DNA of 64,000 nt from Amycolatopsis eburnea (GCF_003937945.1 NZ_RSEC01000059.1:1-64000); one strand, 5' to 3'. Numbered from the stretch's first letter, positions 50,085-58,559 are shown. A program made the numbers and translations. The notes: generated from the sequence alone by a model not told the origin.

Positions 50085-50965
50085 CAGACGTCCAGCACCA
50101 GCCGGGGCGAGACCGCCCGCGACACGCACGCGTACATCCGGCCCTCGGGCGCGCCGATGTCGTCGCGGTGCTCGGGTTCGCCGTCCAGCACGGACAGCTC
50201 GCAGCTGCCGCACACCCCTTCCCGGCAGCCCCACGGCACTGGCCGCCCGGCGTGGTTCAGCGCGTCGAGCAGGGATTCGTCGGCGGGGACCCGGATCGTG
50301 CCGCCCGAGCGGGCGCACTCCACCTCGAACGGCGTGTCGGGCCCGAACACCCGCCGCGTGGGCTGGAAGCGTTCGGTGTGCACGCGCGGGAACAGCGCTT
50401 CGGCCGCGTCCACCATGGACGCCGGGCCGCAGCAGTAGACCTCCGCCGCCGGGAACTCCGCCGCCAGTGCCGCGAGGTCCGGGCGGCCGTGGTCGAACAG
50501 CCGCACGCGGTCGCCGAATTCGGCCCGCAGTTCCGCCGCGAACGGCATCGTGCTCGCCGACCGGCCGGCGTACACCAGCGTCGCGCGGGGCCCGGCGGCA
50601 CGCAGCATCGGCAGGATCGGCGTGATCCCGATACCGCCCGCCAGGAACAGGTACTCCGGTGCCGGCACGAGCGGGAAGTGGTTGCGCGGCGCGGAAACTT
50701 CGAGCGTCCGGCCCGGTCGCAGGAACAGGTGGACGTACTCCGAGCCGCCGCGGCTGAGCGGGTCGTACCGGACCGCGATGCGGTACGCCGAGCGATCGGC
50801 CGGGTCGCCGCACAGCGAGTACTGCCGGGTCAGCCAGTTCGGCAGCGCGAGGTCGATGTGCGCGCCCGGTGCCCACGCTTCGAGCGGGCCTTCGTCGCCG
50901 CGCAGGACGAGGGAAACGACGTCGTCGGCGACCCGCTCGACGCGGTCGAGGATCGTCTTCTGCAT
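50084..50965 (-). CDS. PDR/VanB-type FMN/2Fe-2S oxidoreductase
   Basis: 293 residues. Order is flavin domain (NWLTRQYSLCGDPADRSAYR), NAD domain (FLAGGIGITPILPMLRAAG, YCCGPASMVDAAEALF) and a C-terminal plant-type [2Fe-2S] ferredoxin domain with the cysteines of CREGVCGSCELSVL plus a later Cys (YACVSRAVS). This is the phthalate dioxygenase reductase type, which passes electrons from NADH to an oxygenase. No Rieske oxygenase is next to it; its partners here are a PPOX-fold protein and a SIP-type reductase. ATG 50965 is 2 bp after the PPOX stop. Confidence 0.9.
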   Translation of the reverse strand: MQKTILDRVERVADDVVSLVLRGDEGPLEAWAPGAHIDLALPNWLTRQYSLCGDPADRSAYRIAVRYDPLSRGGSEYVHLFLRPGRTLEVSAPRNHFPLVPAPEYLFLAGGIGITPILPMLRAAGPRATLVYAGRSASTMPFAAELRAEFGDRVRLFDHGRPDLAALAAEFPAAEVYCCGPASMVDAAEALFPRVHTERFQPTRRVFGPDTPFEVECARSGGTIRVPADESLLDALNHAGRPVPWGCREGVCGSCELSVLDGEPEHRDDIGAPEGRMYACVSRAVSPRLVLDV

Positions 50966-50967
50966 GG

Positions 50968-51588
50968 TCAGTACAGCTTCCGGTAGCCCTCTTCGAGCAT
51001 CCGCTCGAGGAGCTCGGGATCGGCGCCCATCGCCTCGGCGGCGACCTCGCCCGCCGAAGGCAGCTCCGCCGCCAGCGCCTGGCTCGCCGGGTCCCACAGC
51101 CGCGAGCGGATCAGCGCGCGGCCGCAGTGGAAGTACACCTGCTCGACCTCGACGATGATCGCGAGCATCGGCTCCTTGGCTTCGGTGCGCATCCGGGCCA
51201 GGACGTCGGGCTCGTCGGTGACGTACGCGCGGCCGTTGACGCGCAGCGTTTCCCGCGTGCCGGGGACGAAGAACAGCAGGCCGACGCCGTCGTTCTCGGC
51301 GATGTTGCGGAAGGAGTCGGCGATCTTGTTGCCGGTGCGGTCGGGCATCGCGAGCGTGCGTTCGCCGAGGACCTTCACGAACCCGGGGTAGTCGCCCCGG
51401 GGCGAGCAGTCGGCGCGGCCCGCGGCGTCGGCGGTGGCCAGCGTCAGGAACGGCGAATGGGCGATGAAGCGGCGGGCGTGCCGGTCGATGCGGTCGCCGA
51501 TCTTCGCTTCGATCATCGCTTCGGGCTCGCCCAGCCGGGCCCGAACCTCGGCCATGCTGACTCGGCTCAGCGTGTTTGTGCTGGTCAT
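50968..51588 (-). CDS. Pyridoxamine 5'-phosphate oxidase-fold (MSMEG_1061-type) protein
   Basis: 206 residues. Split-barrel flavin fold: IAHSPFLTLATADAAGRADC, SPRGDYPGFVKVLGERTLAM, GNKIADSFRNIAENDGVGLL, FFVPGTRETLRVNGRA. This subfamily is annotated as PPOX-like but its substrate is unknown; FMN or F420 binding is common. First gene of the minus-strand operon with the PDR-type reductase and SIP protein. It faces the TetR gene across a short region that holds a TGAG-N6-CTCA dyad. Confidence 0.85.
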   Translation of the reverse strand: MTSTNTLSRVSMAEVRARLGEPEAMIEAKIGDRIDRHARRFIAHSPFLTLATADAAGRADCSPRGDYPGFVKVLGERTLAMPDRTGNKIADSFRNIAENDGVGLLFFVPGTRETLRVNGRAYVTDEPDVLARMRTEAKEPMLAIIVEVEQVYFHCGRALIRSRLWDPASQALAAELPSAGEVAAEAMGADPELLERMLEEGYRKLY

Positions 51589-51598
51589 GACACAATTA

Positions 51599-51612
51599 TG
51601 AGCAAATACTCA
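51599..51612. promoter_or_regulatory. TetR-type dyad between redox operon and tetR
   Basis: TGAGCAAATACTCA has symmetric ends (TGAG/CTCA) and 10 of 14 symmetric positions. It is 11 bp upstream of the PPOX-like gene and 44 bp upstream of the tetR start, in an unusually AT-rich patch. It is the best candidate operator for the adjacent TetR protein. Confidence 0.6.
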
Positions 51613-51655
51613 GATCTGGCGCTACTCGCTTTCGAGCGGCGCGGAAGGAGGAGCC

Positions 51656-52273
51656 GTGAGCTTGGGCGAGCGCCGCATCCAGCCACGTAAACAGCCGCGC
51701 CAGGTCCGCGCCGAGCTGACCCGGGAGCGGATCCTGACCGCGGCTGCTCACGTTTTCGGCGAGTTCGGCTACGCCGCCGGCACCACCAACCGCATCGCCG
51801 AGCACGCCGGCATCTCGATCGGCTCGCTGTACCAGTACTTCCCGAACAAGGACGCGATCCTGGCCGAGCTGCTCGTCCGCCACCTCGACGAAGGCACCGC
51901 CGCCACGGAACGGATCCAGCGCGGGGAACTGCCCGCCTCGATCGAGGAGATCTTCCGCGTCTTCGTCCGCGGGGCGATCGAAACCCACCTCGGCAACCCG
52001 CAGCTGCTGCGCCTGCTCATGGAACAGGCGCCGCGGTCGAAGGAACTCCTCGACAAGGTCGAGCGGCTGAAGCAGTCCCTGGTCAGCTACGTCCAGGAGC
52101 TGTTCGACACCCACCCCGAGGTCCGCGTGGCCGACACCGAGACGGCGGCCCGGCTCTGCGTCACCACGACCGAGCTGGTCGTCCACCAGCTCGTGGCCGA
52201 TCACGAACCGGTGGACGCCGGGAAGCTCGAGAACGAGATGGTCGCGATGCTGACCCGCTACGTCACGGCGTGA
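51656..52273 (+). CDS. TetR-family regulator of the redox operon
   Basis: 205 residues. Helix-turn-helix at about residues 22-66 (RERILTAAAHVFGEFGYAAG, TTNRIAEHAGISIGSLYQYF), helical C-terminal domain of the type following PNKDAILAELLVRHLDE. GTG 51656 is preceded by a strong AAGGAGGAG at 51645-51653. Divergent from the PPOX/PDR/SIP operon with a dyad between. Its 3' end overlaps the convergent beta-helix gene by 11 bp. Confidence 0.9.
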   Translation: MSLGERRIQPRKQPRQVRAELTRERILTAAAHVFGEFGYAAGTTNRIAEHAGISIGSLYQYFPNKDAILAELLVRHLDEGTAATERIQRGELPASIEEIFRVFVRGAIETHLGNPQLLRLLMEQAPRSKELLDKVERLKQSLVSYVQELFDTHPEVRVADTETAARLCVTTTELVVHQLVADHEPVDAGKLENEMVAMLTRYVTA

Positions 52274-53531
52274 ACTGGTAGGCGCCGGCGTCGATCCGCG
52301 TGCCGACCGCGTTCCCGTCGACGTCGACGTCCGCGTACTTCGTCGTGCCGAGGCCGATCGCCGGGCTCGTGGATTGCAGGACCAGGTTGGTGGCCGAGGT
52401 GAACTTCGGGTCGGCGACCTTGTCCGTCGCGCCCGGGGTGAACTGCCGCTGGCCGCCGTAGAAGACGTTGTGGTCCGTGGCGGTCCAGCCGTCGTCGGCG
52501 TACCCGACCTTCATTGCGGACTGGATGACGTTCTGGGTCAGCTTCAACGTCTGGTTCGTGCACCCGCCGTAGCAGACGAAACCTTCCGATTCGGCGTTGC
52601 TCAGCCGGACCGAGTTGTTGCGGAAGACGGTGCCGGTCACCGGGCCGTTCTGGTCTTCGGCGCCGCGCGTCACGATGCCGCCGCGGGTCTTGGCGCCGAA
52701 GACGGCGTTGTACTCGTAGACGTTGTCGCGGGACACGCCGTCCGGGTCGGCGGCGTCGGTGCCCAGCTCGGTGAAGGACTCGTTGTCCTCGGAAATGTTG
52801 TGGTGGATGACGTTCCCGGAGCCGTAGAAGATCTCGACCGCGGCGCCGTCGAGGCCGCCGAAGTCGTCGCTCACCGCGATCGACCCGCTGATCCGGTTCC
52901 AGCCGATGTCGGACCCGTTGCCCTGCACCAGGATCGCGAACGCGCCCGAGTCGTCGCTGCCGCCCGGCGTCACGACGGTCATGTGGTTGTTGTCGACGAG
53001 GTCGTTCTGCGTGACCTCGGTGCCGTCGGCGCTGGGCGCGATGTAGACGCCCGCGCCGGCACCGGTGATGTAGTTCGAGAGGACCTTGTCGTGGTCCCCG
53101 CCGACCTCGACGCCCGCCCACGAGCAGCGCCCGGCGTCGGCCGCGACCCCGACCTGCAGGTCCTGCACGGTGATGTAGTTCCCCGGCAGGTTGACGCAGG
53201 CTTCTTCGTTCCCCTGGACGATCGGGCGCGCCCCGGTGCCGTAGGCGCCGATGGTCACCGGCGCGGCCGCGCTGCCCGAGCCGCGGACGGCGAGCCCGCC
53301 GCTCCAGGTCCGGCCGCGGCGCAGCAGCACGGTGTCCCCGGGGGCCAGCGTGGTCGCGGCGACCTTGGCGAGGGACTGCCACGGCGCCGACTGCGACGTC
53401 CCGGCCGCGGAGTCACTGCCGGCGACCTGGTCGACGTAGTAGGTCTTCGGCGCGGCGGCCGCGTCGGTGGCGGTGAAGGCGGTGGCCGCGAGGGCGGCGA
53501 ACACGCCCAGCGAAAGCAGCTTCTTCGACAT
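52263..53531 (-). CDS. Secreted right-handed beta-helix protein
   Basis: 422 residues. Sec signal MSKKLLSLGVFAALAATAFT with cleavage near DAAAA-PKT. The mature part starts TYYVDQVAGSDSAAGTSQSA, a common opening of parallel beta-helix proteins, and continues with Asn-rich coils (VIHHNISEDNES, VTQNDLVDNNHM, NNSVRLSNAESEG). Such proteins bind or cleave polysaccharides (pectate-lyase-like); no lyase catalytic set is clear, so activity is unassigned. A Cys pair (CYGGC) may form a disulfide. ATG 53531 starts the signal peptide; earlier codons are not part of it. Confidence 0.85.
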   Translation of the reverse strand: MSKKLLSLGVFAALAATAFTATDAAAAPKTYYVDQVAGSDSAAGTSQSAPWQSLAKVAATTLAPGDTVLLRRGRTWSGGLAVRGSGSAAAPVTIGAYGTGARPIVQGNEEACVNLPGNYITVQDLQVGVAADAGRCSWAGVEVGGDHDKVLSNYITGAGAGVYIAPSADGTEVTQNDLVDNNHMTVVTPGGSDDSGAFAILVQGNGSDIGWNRISGSIAVSDDFGGLDGAAVEIFYGSGNVIHHNISEDNESFTELGTDAADPDGVSRDNVYEYNAVFGAKTRGGIVTRGAEDQNGPVTGTVFRNNSVRLSNAESEGFVCYGGCTNQTLKLTQNVIQSAMKVGYADDGWTATDHNVFYGGQRQFTPGATDKVADPKFTSATNLVLQSTSPAIGLGTTKYADVDVDGNAVGTRIDAGAYQFTP

Positions 53532-53574
53532 GGCGCGCGACGGTAGGCCGAGCACGTACACAGGGCGTACAAGC

Positions 53575-54468
53575 TCAGGCGTTCGCCCGGCGGAGCCGCT
53601 CGGCCGCCTGCGCGCGGACGGCCGAGCCGCACACCGGGGGATCACCGTGCAGCGCCTCCCAGCGGGCGTTGTGCAGGGCCGGCCAGAGGCTCGCCGCCCA
53701 CGCGATCTCCCGCTCCTCGCCGGTGAACCGCCGGCCGCGGAAATCCTGGTACGCCGTCAGGAAAGCCGCGGAGCTCACGACCGGAGCCAGTGTCGGCGGC
53801 GAGTCGTTGGCGAACGCTCCGGCGGCCGCGCCCGCGAGCGCCGCTTCCGGCTGCCAGGCCAGGCTGTCCCAGTCGTGCACGGACCGGACCTCGCCGTCCC
53901 AGCGGAGGTTCTGGGCTTCGAAATCCGCGTGGCCCAGCACGCACGGCAGGTCCGCGGCCAGCAACCGGGCGCGGGCCAGCTCCGCCGCTTCGACGACGTA
54001 GCCGGGCACCGCGCTCTGGTCCCGCTCGTCCAGGAAGCCGATCGGCGGCCACAACCCCGGGCCGTTGTGGTCCCAGCGCGCCCAGCGCGGGTTCGGCAGC
54101 GGCGGCGGGACGCGGACCTCGGCCAGCCCGGTCATCAGCCGTGCGAACACCGCCGCGTAACGCACCGCGACGTTCGGCGAGTCGCCGAGGAGCACCTCGC
54201 CGCCGGGCCGGTGCTCCTCGGCGTGCACGGCCAGCCCGTCCACCAGGGTCACCGCGGTCAACGGCCGGGGACACGGGAACCCTTGCGCCGCCAGGTGTTC
54301 TTGCGCGGCGACGCAGGACGCGGCCCGGCCGTCGTCGGCACGGGCCTTCACCACGACTTCCCGGCCGTCGGCCAGCCGGAGCCCGACGACGTCCGACAGG
54401 GACCGGCGCTCGAACAGCACCTCGGCCGGAGTGCTGCCCAGGTGCGCCGCGCACCACGACCCGATCAC
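53575..54468 (-). CDS. Aminoglycoside phosphotransferase-fold kinase
   Basis: 297 residues. The Brenner-type motif is LGHADFEAQNLRW (H, D and N spaced as HxDxxxxN) and the metal Asp is in VHDWDSLAW. The N-terminal lobe has VVVKARADDGRA with the ATP lysine. Substrate unknown; such proteins phosphorylate aminoglycosides, choline, homoserine or other small alcohols. The GTG at 54468 overlaps the stop of the response regulator gene (GTGA), so it is translated together with that regulator and may be its output or simply a passenger. Confidence 0.8.
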   Translation of the reverse strand: MIGSWCAAHLGSTPAEVLFERRSLSDVVGLRLADGREVVVKARADDGRAASCVAAQEHLAAQGFPCPRPLTAVTLVDGLAVHAEEHRPGGEVLLGDSPNVAVRYAAVFARLMTGLAEVRVPPPLPNPRWARWDHNGPGLWPPIGFLDERDQSAVPGYVVEAAELARARLLAADLPCVLGHADFEAQNLRWDGEVRSVHDWDSLAWQPEAALAGAAAGAFANDSPPTLAPVVSSAAFLTAYQDFRGRRFTGEEREIAWAASLWPALHNARWEALHGDPPVCGSAVRAQAAERLRRANA

Positions 54469-55043
54469 CGGTCCCTGGCCAGCAGTGCCGCCTGGGTGCG
54501 GCTCGTGACGCCCAGCTTGGCCAGCACGTTGCCGACGTGCACCTTCACCGTCCGCTCGGCGAGCCGCAGCCGGTTCGCGATGTCGCGATTGGACAGTCCT
54601 TCGCCGAGCAGTTCCAGCACGTCCCGTTCGCGCGGGGTCAGCGCGCCGCCCGCGCTCAGCGCCGTGGCCACCGCCGGGCTGAGCGCCGCCACGCCGTGGT
54701 GCGCGGCCCGGACGGCGGCCGCCAGTTCGTCGCCGGAGGAGTCCTTGAGCACGAAGCCGGCCGCGCCCGCGTTGAGCGCTTCGCGGATCTCGCGGGGCCG
54801 CCCGACGGTGGTCAGCATCAGCACCCGCGGGGCCGCGGGCGGGAGCCGGCGCAGGACTTCGAGGCCGTCCATGCCGGGCAGGTAGAGGTCGAGCAGCACG
54901 ACGTCGGCCGCCACGGTGGAGGCGAGCAGCTCCGGCCCGCTCCCGTACCGCGCGACGACGTCGAGGTCCGGCTGCGCGTCCAGGATCAGTGCGATGCCCT
55001 CGCGCACCAGCGCGTGGTCGTCGACGACCTGGACCCGGATCAT
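54465..55043 (-). CDS. NarL/LuxR-type response regulator
   Basis: 192 residues. Receiver domain with the acidic pair in VVDDHALVRE, phospho-acceptor Asp52 in VVLLDLYLPGMDG and Lys in GFVLKDSSGDE. The C-terminal LuxR helix-turn-helix is LTPRERDVLELLGEGLSNRD and AERTVKVHVGNVLAKLGV. The ATG at 55043 is preceded on the minus strand by TAGAGT at exactly 7 nt, a leaderless arrangement. Divergent from its kinase, with only 24 bp between the two starts. Confidence 0.92.
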   Translation of the reverse strand: MIRVQVVDDHALVREGIALILDAQPDLDVVARYGSGPELLASTVAADVVLLDLYLPGMDGLEVLRRLPPAAPRVLMLTTVGRPREIREALNAGAAGFVLKDSSGDELAAAVRAAHHGVAALSPAVATALSAGGALTPRERDVLELLGEGLSNRDIANRLRLAERTVKVHVGNVLAKLGVTSRTQAALLARDR

Positions 55044-55050
55044 GCCGGGC

Positions 55051-55060
55051 ACTCTACTGT
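55051..55060. promoter_or_regulatory. Overlapping divergent -10 elements of a two-component system
   Basis: On the plus strand TACTGT (55055-55060) is 7 nt from the kinase ATG at 55068. On the minus strand TAGAGT (complement of 55051-55056) is 7 nt from the regulator ATG at 55043. The two hexamers share the base pairs 55055-55056, so RNA polymerase cannot occupy both at once. Confidence 0.6.
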
Positions 55061-55067
55061 CGGCCGC

Positions 55068-56048
55068 ATGCGCCAGTCCTTCCTCACGACGGCAGCGGTC
55101 GCCGCGGTGTTCTTCGCCAGCGGCGCCTGGACCCCGCAGCAGGGCTGGGTCGCGGCCGGGCTCAGCGCGGTGCAGCTCGTCCCGCTGCTGTGGGCGCGCC
55201 GCGCGCCGGCCGCCGTGCTCGTGGCCGTCACCCTCGCCACGGCCGGGCACCTGCTGCTCGACCAGCCGCGCAACACGATGTACGTACCGGTGCTGCTCGC
55301 GCTCTACAGCACGCCCCAGCGGTGGCTCGCGGCCGCCGCGACGCTCACCGTCGGCGCCGCCGTGTTCCCGGCGAAGGGCCCAATCGACGGCACGGTCCTG
55401 GCGGTGACGATCTGCGCCGTGGCGTGGCTGCTCGGCGCCGAACGCCGCCGCGCGCTGGCCGAGCGGGCCGAGCGCGCGGCCCGGCGGCTGCACGACACCC
55501 TCGCCCAGACCACGGCCGTCATGCTGGTGCAGGCGGAGACGTTGCGCGCGGTCGGCGACCTCACCGACGCCGACCGCGAGCGCCTCGACACCCTGCTGGC
55601 CGCCGGGCGCGGCGCGCTCACGCTGGTCCGCCGCACGCTCGACGACCTGCGCGACGACGCCGAACGGGCGCCCGACCTCGCCGAGGTGCTGGCCCGGCTG
55701 CGCACCGCGGGCCTGGTCCTCGACCGCGACCCCGTGCTGCCCGAGCTGCCGCGTCCGGTGCGCGAGCTGGCCGAACGGTTCGTCGCGGAGGTGGCGGTGA
55801 ACGCGTTGCGGCACAACGGTCCCGGCGTCCGCCTGCGGCTGGACGTCGAAGCGGGCGACCCGGTGAGGATCACCGCGCGCAACCCGATCAAGGGAACCCC
55901 GCGCCCGGGTGGCGGCTACGGGCTGGCCGGGCTCGCGGAACAGGCGGGCGGCGCGTTGACGTACGGCCCGCGGGACGGCGAGTGGGTCGTCAGTGTCGCG
56001 CTGCCAGCAACTGCGACACGGTCACGAACCGGTAGCCGCGCTGCTTGA
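55068..56048 (+). CDS. Sensor histidine kinase, NarL-partner (HisKA_3) type
   Basis: 326 residues. Four to five short membrane helices in the first 120 residues (TTAAVAAVFFASGAW, VLVAVTLATAGHLLL, LTVGAAVFPA, LAVTICAVAWLLGA), no large sensor domain. The H-box is RRLHDTLAQTTAVM with His142. N-box VAEVAVNALRHNGPG and G-box GGYGLAGLAEQAGG complete a reduced ATPase domain. Intramembrane sensing of envelope stress is the usual role. The last 59 bp overlap the 3' end of the convergent deacetylase gene, giving a tail beyond SVALPATAT that may be poorly conserved. Confidence 0.88.
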   Translation: MRQSFLTTAAVAAVFFASGAWTPQQGWVAAGLSAVQLVPLLWARRAPAAVLVAVTLATAGHLLLDQPRNTMYVPVLLALYSTPQRWLAAAATLTVGAAVFPAKGPIDGTVLAVTICAVAWLLGAERRRALAERAERAARRLHDTLAQTTAVMLVQAETLRAVGDLTDADRERLDTLLAAGRGALTLVRRTLDDLRDDAERAPDLAEVLARLRTAGLVLDRDPVLPELPRPVRELAERFVAEVAVNALRHNGPGVRLRLDVEAGDPVRITARNPIKGTPRPGGGYGLAGLAEQAGGALTYGPRDGEWVVSVALPATATRSRTGSRAA

Positions 56049-56730
56049 GCGCGTCGAGGATCGGCCCGATCGCCTGCCGGGTCTGCCCACGCGCGGCGTA
56101 CATGGCGTGCAGCAGCACGATCGAGCCGGGCCGGACCTGATCGAGGGTGGTCTTCTCGACGGCCGCCGCGTCCGGCGCGCCGTCGGAATCGGGCTCGACG
56201 TCCCAGGTGATCGTGGTCCGGTCGTGCGCCGCGAGGTAGTGGGGGAGGGCGAAGAGCTTCTTGCCGTTCGGCGGCCGGAAGAGGATCTCGCCGGTGTAGC
56301 CGGTGGTGCGGATGAGCGCGTCAGTGGCCTCGACCTCGTCGGCGACCCAGGCCGGCGTCACGCCGATCATGCGCTCGTGGCTGAAGCTGTGGTTGCCGAT
56401 CTCGTGTCCGGCCGCCGCGATCGCGCGGGCGAGGTCCGGGTGCGCGGCGATGTCGCGGCCGATGAGGAAGAAGGTGGCCGGTGCCCGGCGCTCGCGGAGC
56501 GTGTCGAGGATCGCCTGGGTGCCGGCGGGATCGGGCCCGTCGTCGAAGGTGATTGCGACGACCTTCTCACTGGTCTCGACGCGGTTCACGAGCGTGCCGA
56601 AGAACTGGAACGTCCGCGACTTCGAGACTTCGAACAGGGTGACCGCGGCGCCGACGACGAGCACCAGCGCGCTCGCGACGACGATGGTCCACTTCCGCGC
56701 GCGGCGGGATCTCAAGATCATGCGCGTCAC
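55990..56730 (-). CDS. Membrane-anchored polysaccharide deacetylase (CE4)
   Basis: 246 residues. One N-terminal membrane helix (WTIVVASALVLVVGAAVTLF, residues 14-33) and a NodB-homology domain: AITFDDGPDP with Asp63 and Asp64, zinc ligands His114 and His118 in NHSFSH, FRPPNGKK, and the C-terminal IVLLHAMYA. It removes N- or O-acetyl groups from peptidoglycan or another outer glycan. GTG 56730 and ATG 56721 are both possible starts. Its 3' end lies under the end of the convergent kinase gene. Confidence 0.9.
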   Translation of the reverse strand: MTRMILRSRRARKWTIVVASALVLVVGAAVTLFEVSKSRTFQFFGTLVNRVETSEKVVAITFDDGPDPAGTQAILDTLRERRAPATFFLIGRDIAAHPDLARAIAAAGHEIGNHSFSHERMIGVTPAWVADEVEATDALIRTTGYTGEILFRPPNGKKLFALPHYLAAHDRTTITWDVEPDSDGAPDAAAVEKTTLDQVRPGSIVLLHAMYAARGQTRQAIGPILDALKQRGYRFVTVSQLLAARH

Positions 56731-56813
56731 CCTGGCCTCACCCGTACAGACGAGGAAGCCGCGAAGGTACTAGTACCTCCGCGGCTTCCAGCAAGGAGCA
56801 CTCATGACCAAAG

Positions 56814-57620
56814 TCAGAGCGGGTTGAAGACGCCCAGGGGAGCGGTGCAGAACGGGCCGCCGACGTACTCGGCCGCCGCGCCGGTGGGGGCGGGGCGAGA
56901 GGCCAGCTGGTCCGCGTACACCTCGGCGTCGTCGAGGGACTTGTAGCCCAGCGCCTCCGCCTCGGCCAGCGAGTAGATCCGGCGCGTGTTGTCGGAGACA
57001 CCCCAGATCAGCCGGTACCCCGGCGAGGGCGCCGACAGGCACGCCTCGAACAGCCGGGCCCCGTCGTCCGGGGACAGCCACGTCGTCAACCCGCGCGGGC
57101 CCAGCGGCAACGGCGTTTCGAAGCACGAGCCGATCCGGATCACGATGACGTCCATGCCGAACCGCGAGTGGTACAGGCTGCCCAGCGCCTCAATCGCCGC
57201 CTTGGAGACGCCGTAGTAGGTGTCCGGGCGCGGAGACGAGTCCGCCGGGAGGTCCTCGTCGTTGCGGCGGAAGCCGACCGCGTGGTTGCTCGACGCCAGG
57301 ATCACCCGCGTGACCCCGGCGGACCGCGCGGCCTCCAGCACCGTCTGCGTCCCGTTGATGTTGACGTCGAGGGTCGCTTCCCAGGAGTTCTCGCGGCTGT
57401 GCCCGCCGAGGTGGATCAGCGCGTCGACGCCTTCGCACGCCGCGGCCATCGCCGCCGCGTCGGTCACCGACGCCGTCACGATCTCTTCGGAGGCGTCCGA
57501 CGCCGTCTGCGGCGCCAGGTCGAGCAGGCGCAGCACCCTGCCGTCGCGCTTCAGGCGGGGGCGCATCAGGGTGCCGACGACACCCGCCGACCCGGTGATG
57601 AGCACGCGCTGGTCCGTCAT
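56814..57620 (-). CDS. udh: Uronate dehydrogenase
   Basis: 268 residues. Oxidises D-glucuronate or D-galacturonate with NAD+ to the aldarolactone. Short-chain dehydrogenase of the extended type: LITGSAGVVGTLMR at the N-terminus, VILASSNHAVGFRR, and the catalytic Tyr136/Lys140 in TYYGVSK. The segments RPDTYYGVSKAA, VIRIGSCFETP and LIWGVSDN closely follow the Agrobacterium enzyme. The ATG has GGAAGGA upstream. It lies 25 bp after the iclR gene on the same strand and supplies the first step to the aldarate genes on the other strand. Confidence 0.9.
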   Translation of the reverse strand: MTDQRVLITGSAGVVGTLMRPRLKRDGRVLRLLDLAPQTASDASEEIVTASVTDAAAMAAACEGVDALIHLGGHSRENSWEATLDVNINGTQTVLEAARSAGVTRVILASSNHAVGFRRNDEDLPADSSPRPDTYYGVSKAAIEALGSLYHSRFGMDVIVIRIGSCFETPLPLGPRGLTTWLSPDDGARLFEACLSAPSPGYRLIWGVSDNTRRIYSLAEAEALGYKSLDDAEVYADQLASRPAPTGAAAEYVGGPFCTAPLGVFNPL

Positions 57621-57645
57621 GGATTTCCTTCCGTAAGGGCGGCGG

Positions 57646-58446
57646 TCAGCGAATCCCGGCCCGGCGCAGCTGCTGCCCGAGCTCGGCGGTGGTTTCGGCG
57701 AGCAGCTCGCCGACGCGGCGGGCGTCGGCGTCGGTCACCTGGGAGATCGGCATCGAGCAGCTGATCGCGTCGGTCCCCGGGATCCGGTAGGGGATCACCG
57801 CGGCGACGCAGCGGACGCCCAGCGTGCCCTCCTCGACCTCGGCCGCGTACCCGCGCTCGCGCGTCGCGGCGCATTCGGCGTGCAGGGCTTCGAGCGTGGT
57901 GATGGTGTTCGGGGTGAGCGCGGTCAGCGACGCCGGCATCAGCGCCTCGATCTCGTCGTGCGTCAGCTCGGCCAGCAGCGCCTTGCCCAGCGCGGTCGCG
58001 TGCGTGGGCAGCGTGCGCCCGACGCGGGAGACGAGGTGCGTGGACCGCTGCGACTCGCGCGTCTCCAGGTAGACGACCTCGGTGCCGTTGCGGCGCGCGA
58101 AGTGCGCGGTGAAGCCGGTCTTCTCGCGGATGCGCTCCAGGGCTTCGGTGGCGAACGGGACGACGGCGTCGCGGTCGAGGTACGCCGTGCCGCAGATCAG
58201 CGCGCGGACGCCGAGGCGGTAGCGCGCGGTGTTGGTGTCCGCCTCCAGCCAGCCCGCCTCCAGCAGCGTCCGCAGGAGGCCGTGCAGCGACGAGCGCGGG
58301 AAGCCCGTGCGCGCGTGCAGGTCGGACAGGGACAGCCAGACGTCGTTCGCCGCGAACGTCTCGATGAGGTCGACGGCCCGGCGCGCGGACTTGACCCCCG
58401 ACGATTCGGCGGGAGCACCCTCGGCCGTGTCCACCTTCTGCGGCAT
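57646..58446 (-). CDS. IclR-family regulator of the uronate/aldarate locus
   Basis: 266 residues. N-terminal winged helix (RRAVDLIETFAANDVWLSLS, RTGFPRSSLHGLLRTLLEAG) and C-terminal IclR effector domain (THATALGKALLAELTHDE, ERGYAAEVEEGTLGVRCVAA). ATG 58446 has GGAGG 7 nt upstream; codons further 5' are not needed. Upstream of udh on the minus strand and divergent from the symporter operon, with two GTTC-N8-GAAC dyads between. It probably responds to an aldarate or uronate intermediate. Confidence 0.9.
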   Translation of the reverse strand: MPQKVDTAEGAPAESSGVKSARRAVDLIETFAANDVWLSLSDLHARTGFPRSSLHGLLRTLLEAGWLEADTNTARYRLGVRALICGTAYLDRDAVVPFATEALERIREKTGFTAHFARRNGTEVVYLETRESQRSTHLVSRVGRTLPTHATALGKALLAELTHDEIEALMPASLTALTPNTITTLEALHAECAATRERGYAAEVEEGTLGVRCVAAVIPYRIPGTDAISCSMPISQVTDADARRVGELLAETTAELGQQLRRAGIR

Positions 58447-58506
58447 TTGTGTGCCTCCGTCCGGCCGTTGACTTGTGACTCCGGCCATATTAGCGTCCCG
58501 AACAAC

Positions 58507-58559
58507 GTTCTTATGGATGAACATAATCACTATAACAGACTCCGTTCATAGATGTGAAC
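58507..58559. promoter_or_regulatory. Two IclR-type dyads in the divergent promoter
   Basis: GTTCTTATGGATGAAC (58507-58522) and GTTCATAGATGTGAAC (58544-58559) share the form GTTC-N8-GAAC and are 37 bp apart start to start. The region is AT-rich. On the plus strand TTCTTA (58508-58513) and TATAAC (58531-58536), 17 bp apart, make a plausible promoter for the symporter gene, and on the minus strand TATAGT (58529-58534) may serve iclR-udh. The dyads bracket these elements. Confidence 0.65.

Noticed and set aside
53790..55067. An upstream extension of the histidine kinase frame
   Set aside because: It would run antisense through the APH-fold kinase and response regulator genes; the ATG at 55068 has a leaderless -10 and a sensible first membrane helix.
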